Of a stretch of DNA of 64,000 bases, positions 1 to 10,353 are shown in pieces. Location: positions 157,218,409 to 157,282,408 of the forward strand of contig BSWB01000002.1 of NCBI GenBank assembly GCA_033239125.1, read 5' to 3'. Source of the DNA: Fagopyrum homotropicum. Taxonomy: Eukaryota > Streptophyta > Magnoliopsida > Caryophyllales > Polygonaceae. The notes beneath the pieces were generated by a model, which searched no databases, was not told where the DNA came from, and worked only from the letters and a program-made list of their open reading frames with translations. Within the stretch, counting starts at the first letter, position 1, and every line of letters starts with the position of its first letter. The translations under genes were made by a program, and so were the position numbers.

Positions 1-3000
1 GACGGTCCTAGTTGGGAACAACTCGTTGTTCTTATTCGTCACAACGGTCATCCCTCCTTTCTTTGGAACCACATGCACCAGGCTCACCCACTTGCTGTCC
101 GAGATAGGAAATATGATACCTGCATCAAACAACTTAAGAATTTCTTTCTTCACAACCTCTTTTATGATCGGATTTAACCGTCTTTGAGGTTCCCGTGAAG
201 TCTTATGATCATCCTCCATTAGTATTCTATGCATGCAGAAAGAAGGCTTAATTCCAATAAGATCATCAATAATATAACCCAAAGCCTTTTGATGCTTCCT
301 CAGGACATGCATTAGTTTAGATAATTCAGATTCGGAGCGGGAAGCACTAACGATGACGGGATAAGTAGAATCCGGTCCAAGAAAAGCATACCTCAAGTGA
401 CTTGGGAGTTTTTTAAGCTCCACAACTAGGGGTGCTTTCTGAGGTGGATCTTTGCCTTCTCCTTCCAGTGGAGTAGATCGAAGAACTGGACTTTCAGATG
501 TCTCAGTTGACATCATCTCGCTTTCGACCTCGGTCGAGGTCCAGAGAGGGTGACCGAGATGTTCTTCAGTCAAGAACACCTCGCTTGGTCCAGAAGGTGC
601 TTCGGTCGAGGTACTGCAATTGGGACCGAAACTGGAGATTTTCTTCTCCTGGATTAGCCTTTCAAATTTAGCTCCTGGATCTTCTTCCAACGCCTTTAAG
701 CTCCGTATATCTGCATCACAAGAAGCATCTATACCTTCCTCCATTAAGTTAAAGCTAATAACTTTTTCAAGTGGATCATTAATAAGGATAGAGCTCACCA
801 ATTCTCTTGATTCTTCTTCATCATAGATGTTGAAGATTTCATCTCCTAGCTTCTCTCCCTTCATTGCCGCAAGTAATGCAAACTTAACTTGATCACCGCC
901 AATATTGAATTGCAACTTGGCGTTCTTACAATCCACATTGCAACCCGAAGTTGCTAGAAATGGTCTCCCGAGAATGATAGGAACGGGATAATCTGCGGGA
1001 ATGTCAAGCACAACAAAGTCTATAGGTAAATAGAAGTTACCTAACTTAACCGGAACGTCTTCCAAAATGCCCACGGGATGGGTAATAGATCGGTCCGCCA
1101 TGTACAACCGTATCTTCACCGGCTTAGGCTCTCCAAGTCCGATCCTAACACATAGCTCCAGCGGGATAATGCTCACGCTGGCTCCTAGATCACACAATGC
1201 CTCACAAGTGACATCCCCAACTTGAATGGGAATGCAAAATGAGCCGGGATCTCTCAATTTGGGCGGCATCTTCTCCTTCATGATTTGAATAAGCTCCGAG
1301 GATTTAGATGTCATCCTTACTTCGCCAAAATCTTCCAACTTCCTCTTCCTTGATAGTTTCTTTTTTAAGAACTTCCCATATGCGGGCATCCCTAGAATAG
1401 CATCAAGGAAAGGGATATTAATATGTAGTTTATTCATCAAGTCAAGGAACTTACCGAAATGCTTGTCTAGATGTGCTCTGGCCCTTGACTGTGGGAATGA
1501 AAGTGGTGGTTTATATGCAGGAGTTGGAACATAAACTTCAGTTTTGTTCGACGCTCTCTGAGGTTCGACCTCGGTTGGCATCTTGGCCGAAGTGTTCTTC
1601 GATTGTGCCTGGACCGAGGTGTTCTTCGTCTGTACTGGCATCGACCGAGGCATTGGATCTGCAGTTTTCAGTCTATTTCTCGTCGTTATTGCCATGATCT
1701 GTCCCTTGGGGTTGCTTTCCGTCCTTGTTGGAAGCTTCCCTGGATCTCTTGGCGCTTCATTCGCCTTGTTAAAGAATTGTTTTTCTAAGGCTTTTTGTGC
1801 CTTCGAAAATAAAGTCATGGATGTCTCCATAGAGTTGAGCTTGATCAAGATGGCCTCCAGCACCGCATCTTTCTTTTCCGGTTGGGACGAACTTGATCCA
1901 GGCTCCTGGCTCTTCAATGGAGTAGAAGAAGAAGAAGAAGAGAGGAAAGGATTAGAGGAGTTATTCGAATTGGAGTTAGAGTAAGGGTTACCCGAATTTT
2001 GATTGTTTGTCCTCCAATTGTTGCTGTTGGATCCTCTATTGTTGTTGTAGTTGTTGTTCCGGGAACCGTTATTGTTGTTCCGGTAACCATTGTTGTTCCT
2101 TGAGCCTTGATATCCTTCATCTTCTTTCTTGGTTTGAGCAACCAAAAGTTTCTTCAGTTGTTTCACATCATTCTTCAAAGAAGTGAGTTGATCATTGTTT
2201 GGTGGAGCTTCTTGAAAGTTAACTCTTTTAACTCCACCTTCAGCTCCTTGGTGGGAGTACTTCTCTATGTGTAAAGCTTGTTTCTCTATGAACTCCCAAG
2301 CTTCGTCAATCGGCATGTCCATGAACGTGCCGGCGGATAGTAGTTGGAGGTTGAACTGGGTGTTTCCGTCTAGTCCCTTGAAGTATATCTCCAACAACTC
2401 TATCTTTGGAATCTCATGATGTGGGCAATCCAAAATGATGTCTTTAAATCTCTCCCATGACTTGGACAAACTCTCCTTGTCCTTCATGATGAATGCAATG
2501 ATCTTTCCTCTTATTTCAGCGGTCTTTGAGGGGAGAAAGAATCTAGTCAAGAACTCCGTCGTCATCTCCTCCCATGTGTTGATTTTTCCTGGAGGGAGAG
2601 ATTGATACCAAGTAAGCGCCCTATCTTTCAAAGAGAAGTAGAAAGGCCTTAGCTTGTAATTGTTGTTTTCCAGCCTTTAAGGTCTCAAGGTCTCCATCAA
2701 GATCTCATAGTTTTGTAGATATTGATGCGGAGACTCCCTCTCTAGCCCTCCAAACTGGCATTGGCGAATCATGGAAAGAACTTGCGGTCGAAGCTCATAA
2801 TCATGGTCCGCTGGATCACCTAGGTTGACTCCTGGACGCCTCAGTTGCTGGTTGGGGTCCATCCTCTGCCCTAGGGTCTGTGGAATACCTGCAAAAAGAG
2901 CATCTCGGACTGGCATCCGAGGTGGAAGTATCTCGGCCGGGGCAGCTGGAACTGGGTCTTGTCTCGGTCGAGGAGCTGGAGCTGGCCGAGGTAGTTATTG

Positions 3001-3224
3001 GTCATACCTGCTTCGATCGCTTCCGTCCTTGCGCGAGTTTCTTCCTTTTCCAGTCGCAATTCTTCTTTGTTGAGGCGTAGTTGTTCCAATGCCTCCTTCA
3101 ATTCGGCTTCAAGATCGCGATTCTCTTGATTGGCCATCTTAGCTTCTTTCAAGCGTCTTTTATATGTTTTTTCTGGTTCGGGGTCGTAAGGAACGATTTC
3201 CTTTCCAGCGCGGGTTCTTCGCAT
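1..3224 (-). CDS. gag-protease-reverse transcriptase polyprotein of the Athila-type element (partial; gag frame broken twice)
   Basis: Gag would form the particle, protease would cleave the polyprotein, and reverse transcriptase would copy the RNA. The ATG at 3224 opens an MRRTRAGKEIVP-type N terminus followed by a charged coiled coil. The frame must shift near 3000, and a TAA lies at 2679-2677. From 2676 to base 1 the frame is open for 892 codons with no stop (I checked every triplet). In order: gag capsid region with SFCMKDK/FMDMPIDEAWEFIEKQ-like segments, an Asn-rich stretch (about 2110-1990) in place of a visible CCHC knuckle, retropepsin with CDLGASVSIIPLEL near 1195-1155 (a DLG active site, usual in this branch), then the RT entry with SFCMHRILMEDDHKTS and KWVSLVHVVPKKGG near 240-45. 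With one frameshift and one stop in gag, it is probably inactive unless these are assembly errors. Confidence 0.87.
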
Positions 3225-3329
3225 AAACCTACAAGAAAGAACCTGCGAAAGTCACTCAAGTAGAGTGGTTAGTAGAATCAGGGGCAATTGCCCCGAAAGA
3301 CAACCACAACCGGCTTGGTCTAGACCAAG

Positions 3330-3347
3330 TCCCCGGCAACGGCGCCA
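3330..3347 (-). other. Primer-binding site, tRNA-Asp type
   Basis: On the minus strand this reads TGGCGCCGTTGCCGGGGA, the complement of the 3' end of plant tRNA-Asp. It lies six bases inside the LTR end at 3354. tRNA-Asp priming is typical of Athila-type elements. The complete element at 34972-41404 has the same site with one change. Confidence 0.9.
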
Positions 3348-3399
3348 AAAACTTGTTCGCTCCAAACGGTGTGTGCAAGCTTTAAATTTATAACCCTAG

Positions 3400-5227
3400 T
3401 GATAACACGATTTATGACTTAGGTTTAGGTAATCATTTAGATAGATTTCTCACTCATTCATGCATGGTTTAGCACTAGTTCACAACGTATGCACTCAATT
3501 CACGTGTTTTGTCGAGATAGACGTCTACACGGACTTGTGCATTGCTTTGTAGGTATTTTGGGAGATTTAGGAGCTAAATCGATACGTTTGAGGATCGTTC
3601 ATCAAGATGACACACCCTCGGACTCATTAGGATGCAAGCTAGAGGCTAATTAGGACTCATGGAACCTTGCCAACACAAGCCATGCACCGAATCGAAGCTT
3701 AATGATCAAAGGCAAAGTTGAAGGTCCAAATCACGGTTCACTGGAAGTCCACGGCCGTGGAACTGTCCGTGGATTTTGCCAGGTTTTCGTGACAGCTGTG
3801 CCACGATTTCTTGGCCAGCTCTTGCAAAGTTGTAGTATAAAAGTGGTTCTGCATTGGCTAAGAGAATCATCTTGGGGCAGCTCTCCATTATCCACTATCA
3901 TCCAATCAAAATATTCTCTCAACAAGAAGATTCTTGGAAGAAAAAGGTAGAAGGAAGCTACCATTGGAGAAGAGCTTCATTGGAGAAGAAGAAGAGCACA
4001 CCATTGATAGATTTTGATAGCTTTGTAGTGAAGAATTTCGGAATCGATTTCTTGAGTTGTATGAACCATTTGAACCTTCTTTAAGAAGGGTTGTGAGTCA
4101 TTCTAATTCCATTTTTCAGCTTGGTTTTGTTTACTTCACTTGTTCATCTCTTTCTCTTCATTATCTTGCAAATGGAAGCCATGATTTTATGTTTGATGAT
4201 TTTGATTGCTATGATGTATGTTGTAGGCTAAATAGATGTGATTCTAGGGTAAGGAAGGAATGGTTATGGCTAGGACTATGATAGGATGGACTTAGATTAG
4301 CCCTTGGATGACTCTCTTGCTTGGACGTAGCTTCTGTTGGAGTCCACGGTTTGTTCTTGCCTTTCCACGGCCGTGGAAGGTATAGAACAGCCCGTGATTC
4401 TCCCTTGTTTGATGGATCTAGCTTTAGATTGTTAGAATGTTGAAATCCTAAGTGTTTGTTAAGTTAAATCTACCCTAGGGTAACCTAGTGTTAGCAACTA
4501 AGTGTTAGGAGAGACTTACTCGGTAATCCTTACTCTTAGATTCCAAAGATCACAAACCCTAGGTAGTGGTGAGCCTTATAAGCCGCCATTGGAGTAAGTG
4601 TGCTAGGATAGTTGTTTAGGACTAACCCTTTCGAGACTTACCCGGTAAGGATAGGTTAGATCCCTAGGTAACAATCCGGTTTGTGTAGAATTCTGTCCCT
4701 TAGGTTCTTAGAGACCTACCCGGTGATAAGACCTTAGGAACGGATTAGTGGACCATGAGACCTACCCGGTGATTGATCCCAATCTAGAAACACTTATTCC
4801 CAACACATCATAGTTTATCCAAGGAACGATTAGATAGCTTGAGTCCTATGTCATAGCCGGAATTTCCAACCCCTAGAATCGCTTCTCTCTTTTGATTCAT
4901 ATCTCGTGTTTAGCTTGTTTGTTTGTGTTGATTCGTTAGCTTAGTTGATTATTTACTTTGCATGAATTGTGATCCTTGATTGACCACCAAAAAAAACCAA
5001 CCAAAAACAATTGAGATTTTTATTTCTTTATTTCTTTCTTTCTTAAACTAGATCTTCACTAAACTTAATCATAAATTGAATCAATCTCACCTTAGTCTTT
5101 GTGTTCGACCTCGGAATACTATCCCTACTACAAACGTCCCGTACACTGCGGGTTTGCTAGGAGTTAGGATAAATATAACGAGAATATAAATTTAAAACCC
5201 ATTGCGTATCACATCCTGAGCGTGACA
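3400..5227 (+). mobile_element. Solo LTR of a second Athila-type family, nested in the LTR
   Basis: The 1828-bp insert begins TGATAACACG and ends GAGCGTGACA, and is flanked by a perfect 5-bp duplication CCTAG (3395-3399 and 5228-5232). It contains no primer site or coding region, so it is a solo LTR left by recombination between two LTRs. Family marks: CCACGGCCGTGG at 3749-3760 and 4365-4376; four GAGAC[T/C]TAC[C/T]CGGT[A/G]A motifs at 4511, 4633, 4711 and 4757; and CCCGTACACTGCGGG near 5138-5152, a possible hairpin also present in the other Athila LTR family. The strand is assigned from these shared motifs. Confidence 0.93.
4511..4772 (+). promoter_or_regulatory. Four spaced copies of GAGACYTACYCGGTRA in the solo LTR
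   Basis: Copies lie at 4511-4526, 4633-4648, 4711-4726 and 4757-4772, giving start-to-start spacings of 122, 78 and 46. The full-length copies contain the odd palindrome TTACC-C-GGTAA or a one-base variant. The second LTR family has the same motif four times at 115, 81 and 47. Conserved number and spacing in diverged LTRs suggest a cis-acting function such as transcription-factor binding or RNA structure. The function is inferred; the motif and spacing are seen directly. Confidence 0.6.
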
Positions 5228-6952
5228 CCTAGATATATGTCTAAAACAAGGATGCGAACCCGCAGTGTACGGGTCAATCATAGTAAAAGCAAGAATTCCG
5301 GGGTGTCGATCTCAGGGACTTAGGTGAAACAAAACCAATATAGGTAGTCAATGCAACTAATAACCACAAAAGAGATTAAAGCAATCAAAGATGATAAAAT
5401 GTCAATTAAGGAGATATGCAATTCTAAGGATTAAAGCATCTAGTTGTGGTTCCAACTCAAGATCTCAAGATAAGCGGACAAAGCTGAGATTTTTGCAAAG
5501 GGAAGGTGTTACTAAAGTGGAATAGATCACCGGGTAAGTCTCACTACTCACTAACTCCAACCCAAAAGTTCCTATTACCGGGTAGGTCTCAAGGTACTAA
5601 GGAAAGGAATTATAATCTCAAACTAACACTCCAACTAAGGGAATAGAATCAACCTTTACCGGGTAAGTCTCAGACTAACTCACAAAGATGGGATGAAAGC
5701 ACACTCAAACCCCAATAAAGGATAATCCTTTATTACCTACACTTATGATCTTGGGTAAATAAACAAAGGAATCACCGGGTAAGTCTCATCCTAGGCTTGC
5801 ATTGAACCAGGAAAGGTATAATAAGAATAGGATTTGGCAAACTCTAACACTTAACTCTCAGTTACGGATCAGAAAAGTCACCTCGGTCAGACGAATTCCA
5901 CCCCGGCCGAGATGTTCATCGACTGAACGAGATGTTCTAAGGTTAAGGATAAAGATTCGAGCTTTCAGGGTCCTACTAGGATTAACATTATTCTATCATT
6001 GTTTTTCCCATAACTTTCACCCAATCACCCTAGAATTGCACAAAGAAATTAGTCACTCATCATCATGAAAGCAATAATCAAATATATGGGAAGAGAATGA
6101 ATATTTGAACACAAAAACCTTAAGAACAAGGCTTCAATAACTGAATCAAATAAACAAATCAGCGTTCCTTGGATCACAAATCCAACAAGACAATCAACAA
6201 GAAGGGAATCTAAGAAAGTCTTACAAACCTTTCACAAAAGCTATAAAAGCTATTAACTTCCTTCCTTCAATCTTCTTTCAACCTTCCAAAAATCCTTCCT
6301 CACTGCAGCTTCTTCAATCCCCAGCTATTATGATGGTAGCGGGTTGCTCAATTTGTGAAAAATTCAGCCCTTTATATAGGAAAACTATCCTCCAAAGATA
6401 AAATATTTTGAAAAGATATTATCCTAATAAAAAAAATATATATATATCTATATCATAAATAGATCTCTAAAATATATGATCTTCCATCCAGAAATCCAGC
6501 CCAAAAATATAAGATCTCTCCTTCCAAAAATAAAAGATCTCAGCCAAGAATAAAATATATCTCGCCGCGTCAGGGTATTCGCCTCGGTCGAGACGCTCCT
6601 CTAGATCACCTCGGTCGAGGTGAATCTATGGTCAACCGAGGTGGCTCTAAACTGAATGTAAAATCCCAATAAATTTGGTCCAAGGTAAATCTCTAATCCA
6701 TTTCCATGCTTCTTGGATTCTTCCTTAAACTCCTGAATGTAGCTCCAATGACTCCTTAGCTCCTTTAGCTCCATTTTGATGCAAAACGTGCCATTTTACC
6801 TACGATTACAACGAAACTTGGTGTAGACCTCGATTCCCGCAAAGGTAGATGAAATGACAATATAATCACATAATATACATTCAAACATGCAGATTATTGA
6901 AGATAAAACGTCTAAACAAGTCCCAAAATATAGACTATAATTCATGCTATCA

Positions 6953-7449
6953 GTTAGCCTGAGACTTACCCGGTAAAGGTTGATTCTATTCCCTTAGGTG
7001 GTGTGTTGGTTGGAGATTATAATTCCTTTCCTTTGTACCTTGAGACTTACCCGGTAATAGGAGCTTTTGTTTGGGATTGTGAGTAGTGAGACTTACCCGG
7101 TAATCTATTCCCACTTTAAAAACACCTTCCCTTTGCAAAATCTCAACTTTGTCCGCTTTATCTTTAGATCTTGAGTTGGAACCACAACTAGATGCTTTAA
7201 TCCCTAGAATTTGCATATTTCCTTTAATTGACCTTATTATCATCTCTTTGATTGCTTTAATCGCTTTTGTGGTTATTAGTCGTATTGAAAACCTATACTT
7301 ACTTTGTTTCACCTAAGTCCCTGAGATCGACACCCCGGAATTCTTGCTTTTACTATAATTGATCCGTACATTGCGGGTTCGCATCCTCGTTTTAAGCATA
7401 TTTCTTGGGATATAAATTTAAAGCTTGCACACACCATTTGGAGCGAACA
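6953..7449 (+). repeat. 3' third of another Athila-type LTR, plus orientation
   Basis: This matches 36252-36743 of the complete element, from GTTAGCCTGAGAC to the terminal GAGCGAACA. It keeps three of the four GAGACTTACCCGGTAA motifs (6961, 7042, 7088). It is the part of the host LTR lying right of the minus-strand insertion; the rest should be left of the window. It directly adjoins copia coding sequence at 7450, so this LTR (solo, or the 3' LTR of a full element) inserted into the copia element. With 5233-5800 it forms an inverted repeat of nearly 500 bp per arm. Confidence 0.85.
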
Positions 7450-9255
7450 CCTCCATCTACCAGTCCATTTGCCACTCCTATTCTTGTTCCCTTCACTTCC
7501 CCATCATCCTCTATAGATTCTCCTTTAATTATTTCTCCATCACCCTTTATTATTTCCCATCCTCCACCTTCTTCTCGTCCTACACGAGCTATCACTCGTC
7601 GTACCTCTCCAAGATTACATATGCAACTCCTTGACAACCCTTTCTCATTTTGATCTTCCCTCTCATACAATTGACTTTGTCACTGCTTTCTGCAATGTCA
7701 TTCACTCTCTTGAGCCCTCTACTTATCTTCATGCAAAAGATTCTCCTTCCTGGTTTGATGTTATGTCCTTAGAGGTCCATGCTCTTGAGCTCAACCACGC
7801 ATGGGATGCAGTTCCACTCCCTCCGGGCAAGACTCCAATTGGATCCAAGTAGGTCTATAAACTCAAATACAAGCCAAATGGTACCATTGAATGCCATAAG
7901 GCTAGGCTAGTTGCCAAGGGTTACAATCAAATCAAGGATAAAGATTATAAACACACCTTTTCTCATGTGGCTAAATTTGCTACTATCAGAGTTGTTCTGG
8001 CACTGACTGCTGCTCATGAATGGCCTCTCCATCAACTCGACATTAATAGTGCCTTTCATCATGGGTTTCTTGATGAAGATGTATACATGCTACCTCCCCA
8101 AGGTTATATTACTCCTCCTGTTCACGTGTGCCACTTAAGGAAATACCTTTACGGGCTCAAACAAGCTAGTAGCCAATGGAACAACGAACTTACTAAACTT
8201 ATTCTTCATCTTAAGTTTGTTCAGTCTCGCCAAGTCTATTTTTTATTTGTCAAACACTCTTCACTTGGTATCACAGTTGTTTTGGTTTATGTAGATGATG
8301 TTCTTATCACTGGTGATTTGCCTTCTGAAATTGATTCTCTAAAACAAGCCTTGGACAAGGTTTTCACCATCAAGGATCTGGGGTTGGCCCGATTCTTTTT
8401 TGGTATGGAAATCACTTGAGATTCTACAGTAACTCTCATCAACCAGCGCAAGTTTATTCATGATATTCTTGTTGATTCTCACATGAATTCATGCACCCCT
8501 ACAAGTTTTTCCATGCAACGCAACCTTCATCTTTCTCCAGATGTAGGTGATGTTTATCCTGATCTTGAGTCATATATGAGGCTTATTGGACGTATATTGT
8601 GTCTTTCTCTCACACGCCCCGACATTGCTTACACTATTCAACAACCCAGTCAGTTTTTGGCTTCCCCTCGTGTACCTCATTGGCAAGCTGCAACTTATCT
8701 GCTACGGTATCTTAAAGGCTCTATTGACTTAGCTCTTGTCTATCCCAAGCAATCATCTCTCTCTCTCTCTTACTACCTATAGTGATTCAGACTAGGGCTC
8801 TGTCCGTTCTCTTGTCGCTTCATTTACTAGTTATTGTCTCTTTCTTGGCCAGTCACTTGTTTCCTGTAAGACTAAGAAGCAAACCACAGTTTGTAAATCA
8901 TCTGCTGAAAGTGAATATCGGGCTATGTCTATGACTACAAGTGAGATCATCTGGCTTGATGGCCTCCTCTCACAGATTAACATGTCTCCTTTCCCCGCCT
9001 CTTTGCTCTTCATTGTGAAACAAGCCACCTCAGCACCTTGCTGCTAACCCGGTCTTTCATGAGCATACTAAACATTTGCGGATTGATTGTCATTTTGGAC
9101 GTGATGGGGTGCATAAAGGCTTCATTTCAACAGTGCATGTCCCCTCCGCGCTACATCTTGCTGATTTTTTCACCAAGGCTTTAGGAGAACAACAACACAC
9201 CTTTTTCACTCACAAGCTTGGACTGATCTTACCAGTCCAGCTTGGGGGCATATTC
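7450..9255 (+). pseudogene. Ty1/copia pol remnant: reverse transcriptase and RNase H
   Basis: The fragment starts in the Ser/Pro-rich linker after integrase and runs through reverse transcriptase and RNase H. RT marks: PSWFDVMSLEVHALELNHAW near 7738, WPLHQLDINSAFHHGFLDED near 8020-8080, the catalytic VYVDDVLITG at 8285-8314, and FTIKDLGLARFFFGMEI near 8365-8416. RNase H marks: KSSAESEYRAMS near 8900 and HLADFFTKAL near 9150-9190. It is interrupted by stops at about 7850, 8418 and 8780 and by a frameshift near 9030-9075. Gag, protease and integrase lie left of the window or are lost. The expected 3' LTR is missing: after a GGGGGC tract at 9244 the sequence runs straight into an MLP gene remnant. 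Similar linker sequence occurs in the copia at 46599-48457. Confidence 0.9.
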
Positions 9256-9261
9256 TATACG

Positions 9262-9343
9262 TTTCCAGCCTCATCCAATCAAACTGCTTGAATTGGTAAT
9301 CAATGTCAGTACACAAGTCGACGACCACCTTTACAAAGCCTAA
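9262..9343 (+). pseudogene. 3' end of a broken MLP-like (Bet v 1 family) gene copy
   Basis: Translation gives PHPIKLLELVINVSTQVD then DHLYKA and a TAA at 9341-9343. This matches the C terminus of the MLP gene at 30096-30648 (PHPITLLEMVLNVSTHLDN, DHLHKA-like ending). Similarity continues into downstream non-coding sequence: 9344-9430 matches 30649-30722, and about 9930-10050 matches about 30733-30820, with a MITE (9483-9899) in between. So this is the tail of a second MLP locus, with its own 3' flank, whose upstream part is separated by, or lost to, the nested retrotransposons. Confidence 0.8.
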
Positions 9344-9482
9344 CCAATCGAGCGTTTGATTTTATATGCATTAAACGATCAATATCGAATTTATAAACAA
9401 ATCACCTTTGGGTGACTTAATGATGTGTTTGCTTTAGTGTGTGTGCTTCTAAGAACTTATATGTAATGTATGCAAGTACTAT

Positions 9483-9899
9483 GGCTCCGTTTGGCAGGAG
9501 AAAAAATTAAGATGATTAAGATTATGAGAATTAAAAAGAATAAATAATTCTCGCAATCTCGTTTGGTAAGAGAATTAAGGAGATTAAAAATGTTAGATTA
9601 CGAAAATTAAGGAAATTAAATTATGAGGATTTTGTAATCTTACAAAAGTTGGATTATAAGGATTATGAAGATTATTGAGGTTTAAATCTCACTTTTACCC
9701 CTCATTTTTTTCATCTCTTTCATCTTTAAAAAAAAATTTAACACGGACTTTTTCGTAAATTTACCCACAATTATATTAAGTTTACCAAACACTCATTTCA
9801 TTTAATTTCATACTCATCATTTTAAACAATTTCATCCCCATAATTTTTCATCTAAATAATTCTCTTCATCTACGTAATCTTACGTTACCAAACTTAGCC
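9483..9899. mobile_element. MITE with GGCTccGTTTGG terminal inverted repeats
   Basis: The ends are GGCTCCGTTTGGCA and, in reverse complement, GGCTAAGTTTGGTA. The flanks show a 3-bp repeat TAT (9480-9482, 9900-9902). The 417-bp interior is AT-rich with no ORF and interrupts sequence matching the MLP 3' flank at 30720-30740, which supports a discrete insertion. The GTTTGG terminus and 3-bp duplication suggest a Tourist/Harbinger-like origin, although TAT is not the usual TWA target. Confidence 0.65.
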
Positions 9900-10103
9900 T
9901 ATAGTTTTTTTATCAATGATATATTTGATTTTGTTTTTTATTTTATTTTTTAATTTATGTTTTTAGGTCAAATTTATGCAAGATTAGTCGATTTCGAGAA
10001 ATAGTTTGAATATCGACTAAACCAAACTAAAAACACATAAACACCGGTAAATTTAATGTCGGAGAACGCTTACAAATGCTCATGATCGATATGTACTCTA
10101 CTG

Positions 10104-10262
10104 TGATGCTGCCGCGTTGTGGTGTGCCTTCTCATCCTTTCGCCGCTTGGAAGGAAGTCATGTCCACGTTTACCTGCACACCGTCAACATACTTTTTAGT
10201 CTAATTTAATGCGATGTTGCCACCTGTGTTGTGGTGTGCCTTCTCATCCATGCATGTGCCAA
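10104..10262 (+). repeat. Direct repeat unit A (also at 11363-11525)
   Basis: A roughly 110-bp unit beginning GATGYTGCC and containing GTTGTGGTGTGCCTTCTCATC occurs at 10104 and 10213, and again at 11363 and 11475. The two pairs flank the Harbinger-like element and each ends next to a TA tract. This looks like a tandem repeat interrupted by insertion, followed by duplication. No coding function is seen. Confidence 0.75.
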
Positions 10263-10353
10263 CAAGTACCGAAGTTGGAGGTATATATATATATATATAT
10301 AAATAATCTAATAGTTACTCCATGTAAGTTTAGGGCCCGTTTGATTCCTAATC

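Larger units (their letters stand above)
1..6952 (-). mobile_element. Athila-type Ty3/gypsy retrotransposon, 5' part (LTR, primer site, gag-pro-RT); runs off the left edge
   Basis: Reading on the minus strand, the element starts with a TGATAGCAT terminus at 6952. It has a 5' LTR (6952-3354, itself interrupted by a solo LTR), a tRNA-Asp-type primer site at 3347-3330, then gag, protease and the beginning of reverse transcriptase up to base 1. The LTR is the same family as those of the complete element at 34972-41404, at roughly 90% identity by eye. The base after the LTR (6953) continues as part of another Athila-type LTR in plus orientation, so this element probably inserted inside that LTR; the expected 5-bp duplication GTTAG can be checked only with sequence left of the window. 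Integrase and the 3' LTR should lie further left. The primer site and the protease motif support placement in the Athila/Tat branch. Confidence 0.88.
3354..6952 (-). repeat. 5' LTR of the minus-strand Athila-type element, split by a nested solo LTR
   Basis: Termini are TGATAGCAT (at 6952) and GAGCGAACA (at 3354), that is TG...CA. After removing the solo LTR (3400-5227) and one copy of its CCTAG duplication, 1766 bases remain, matching the 1772-base LTR at 34972-36743. The left piece 3354-3399 aligns with the last 46 bases of that LTR and the sequence resumes at 5228. Four copies of the GAGACTTACCCGGTAA-type motif occur in reverse complement at 5527-5542, 5575-5590, 5656-5671 and 5772-5787. 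Dispersed ACCTCGGTCGAGGT-like motifs are at about 5880-5935 and 6585-6650. Confidence 0.92.

Noticed and set aside
1473..1984. Plus-strand ORFs up to 133 aa
   Set aside because: They lie opposite the uninterrupted 892-codon minus-strand polyprotein frame and contain only antisense of its low-complexity part.
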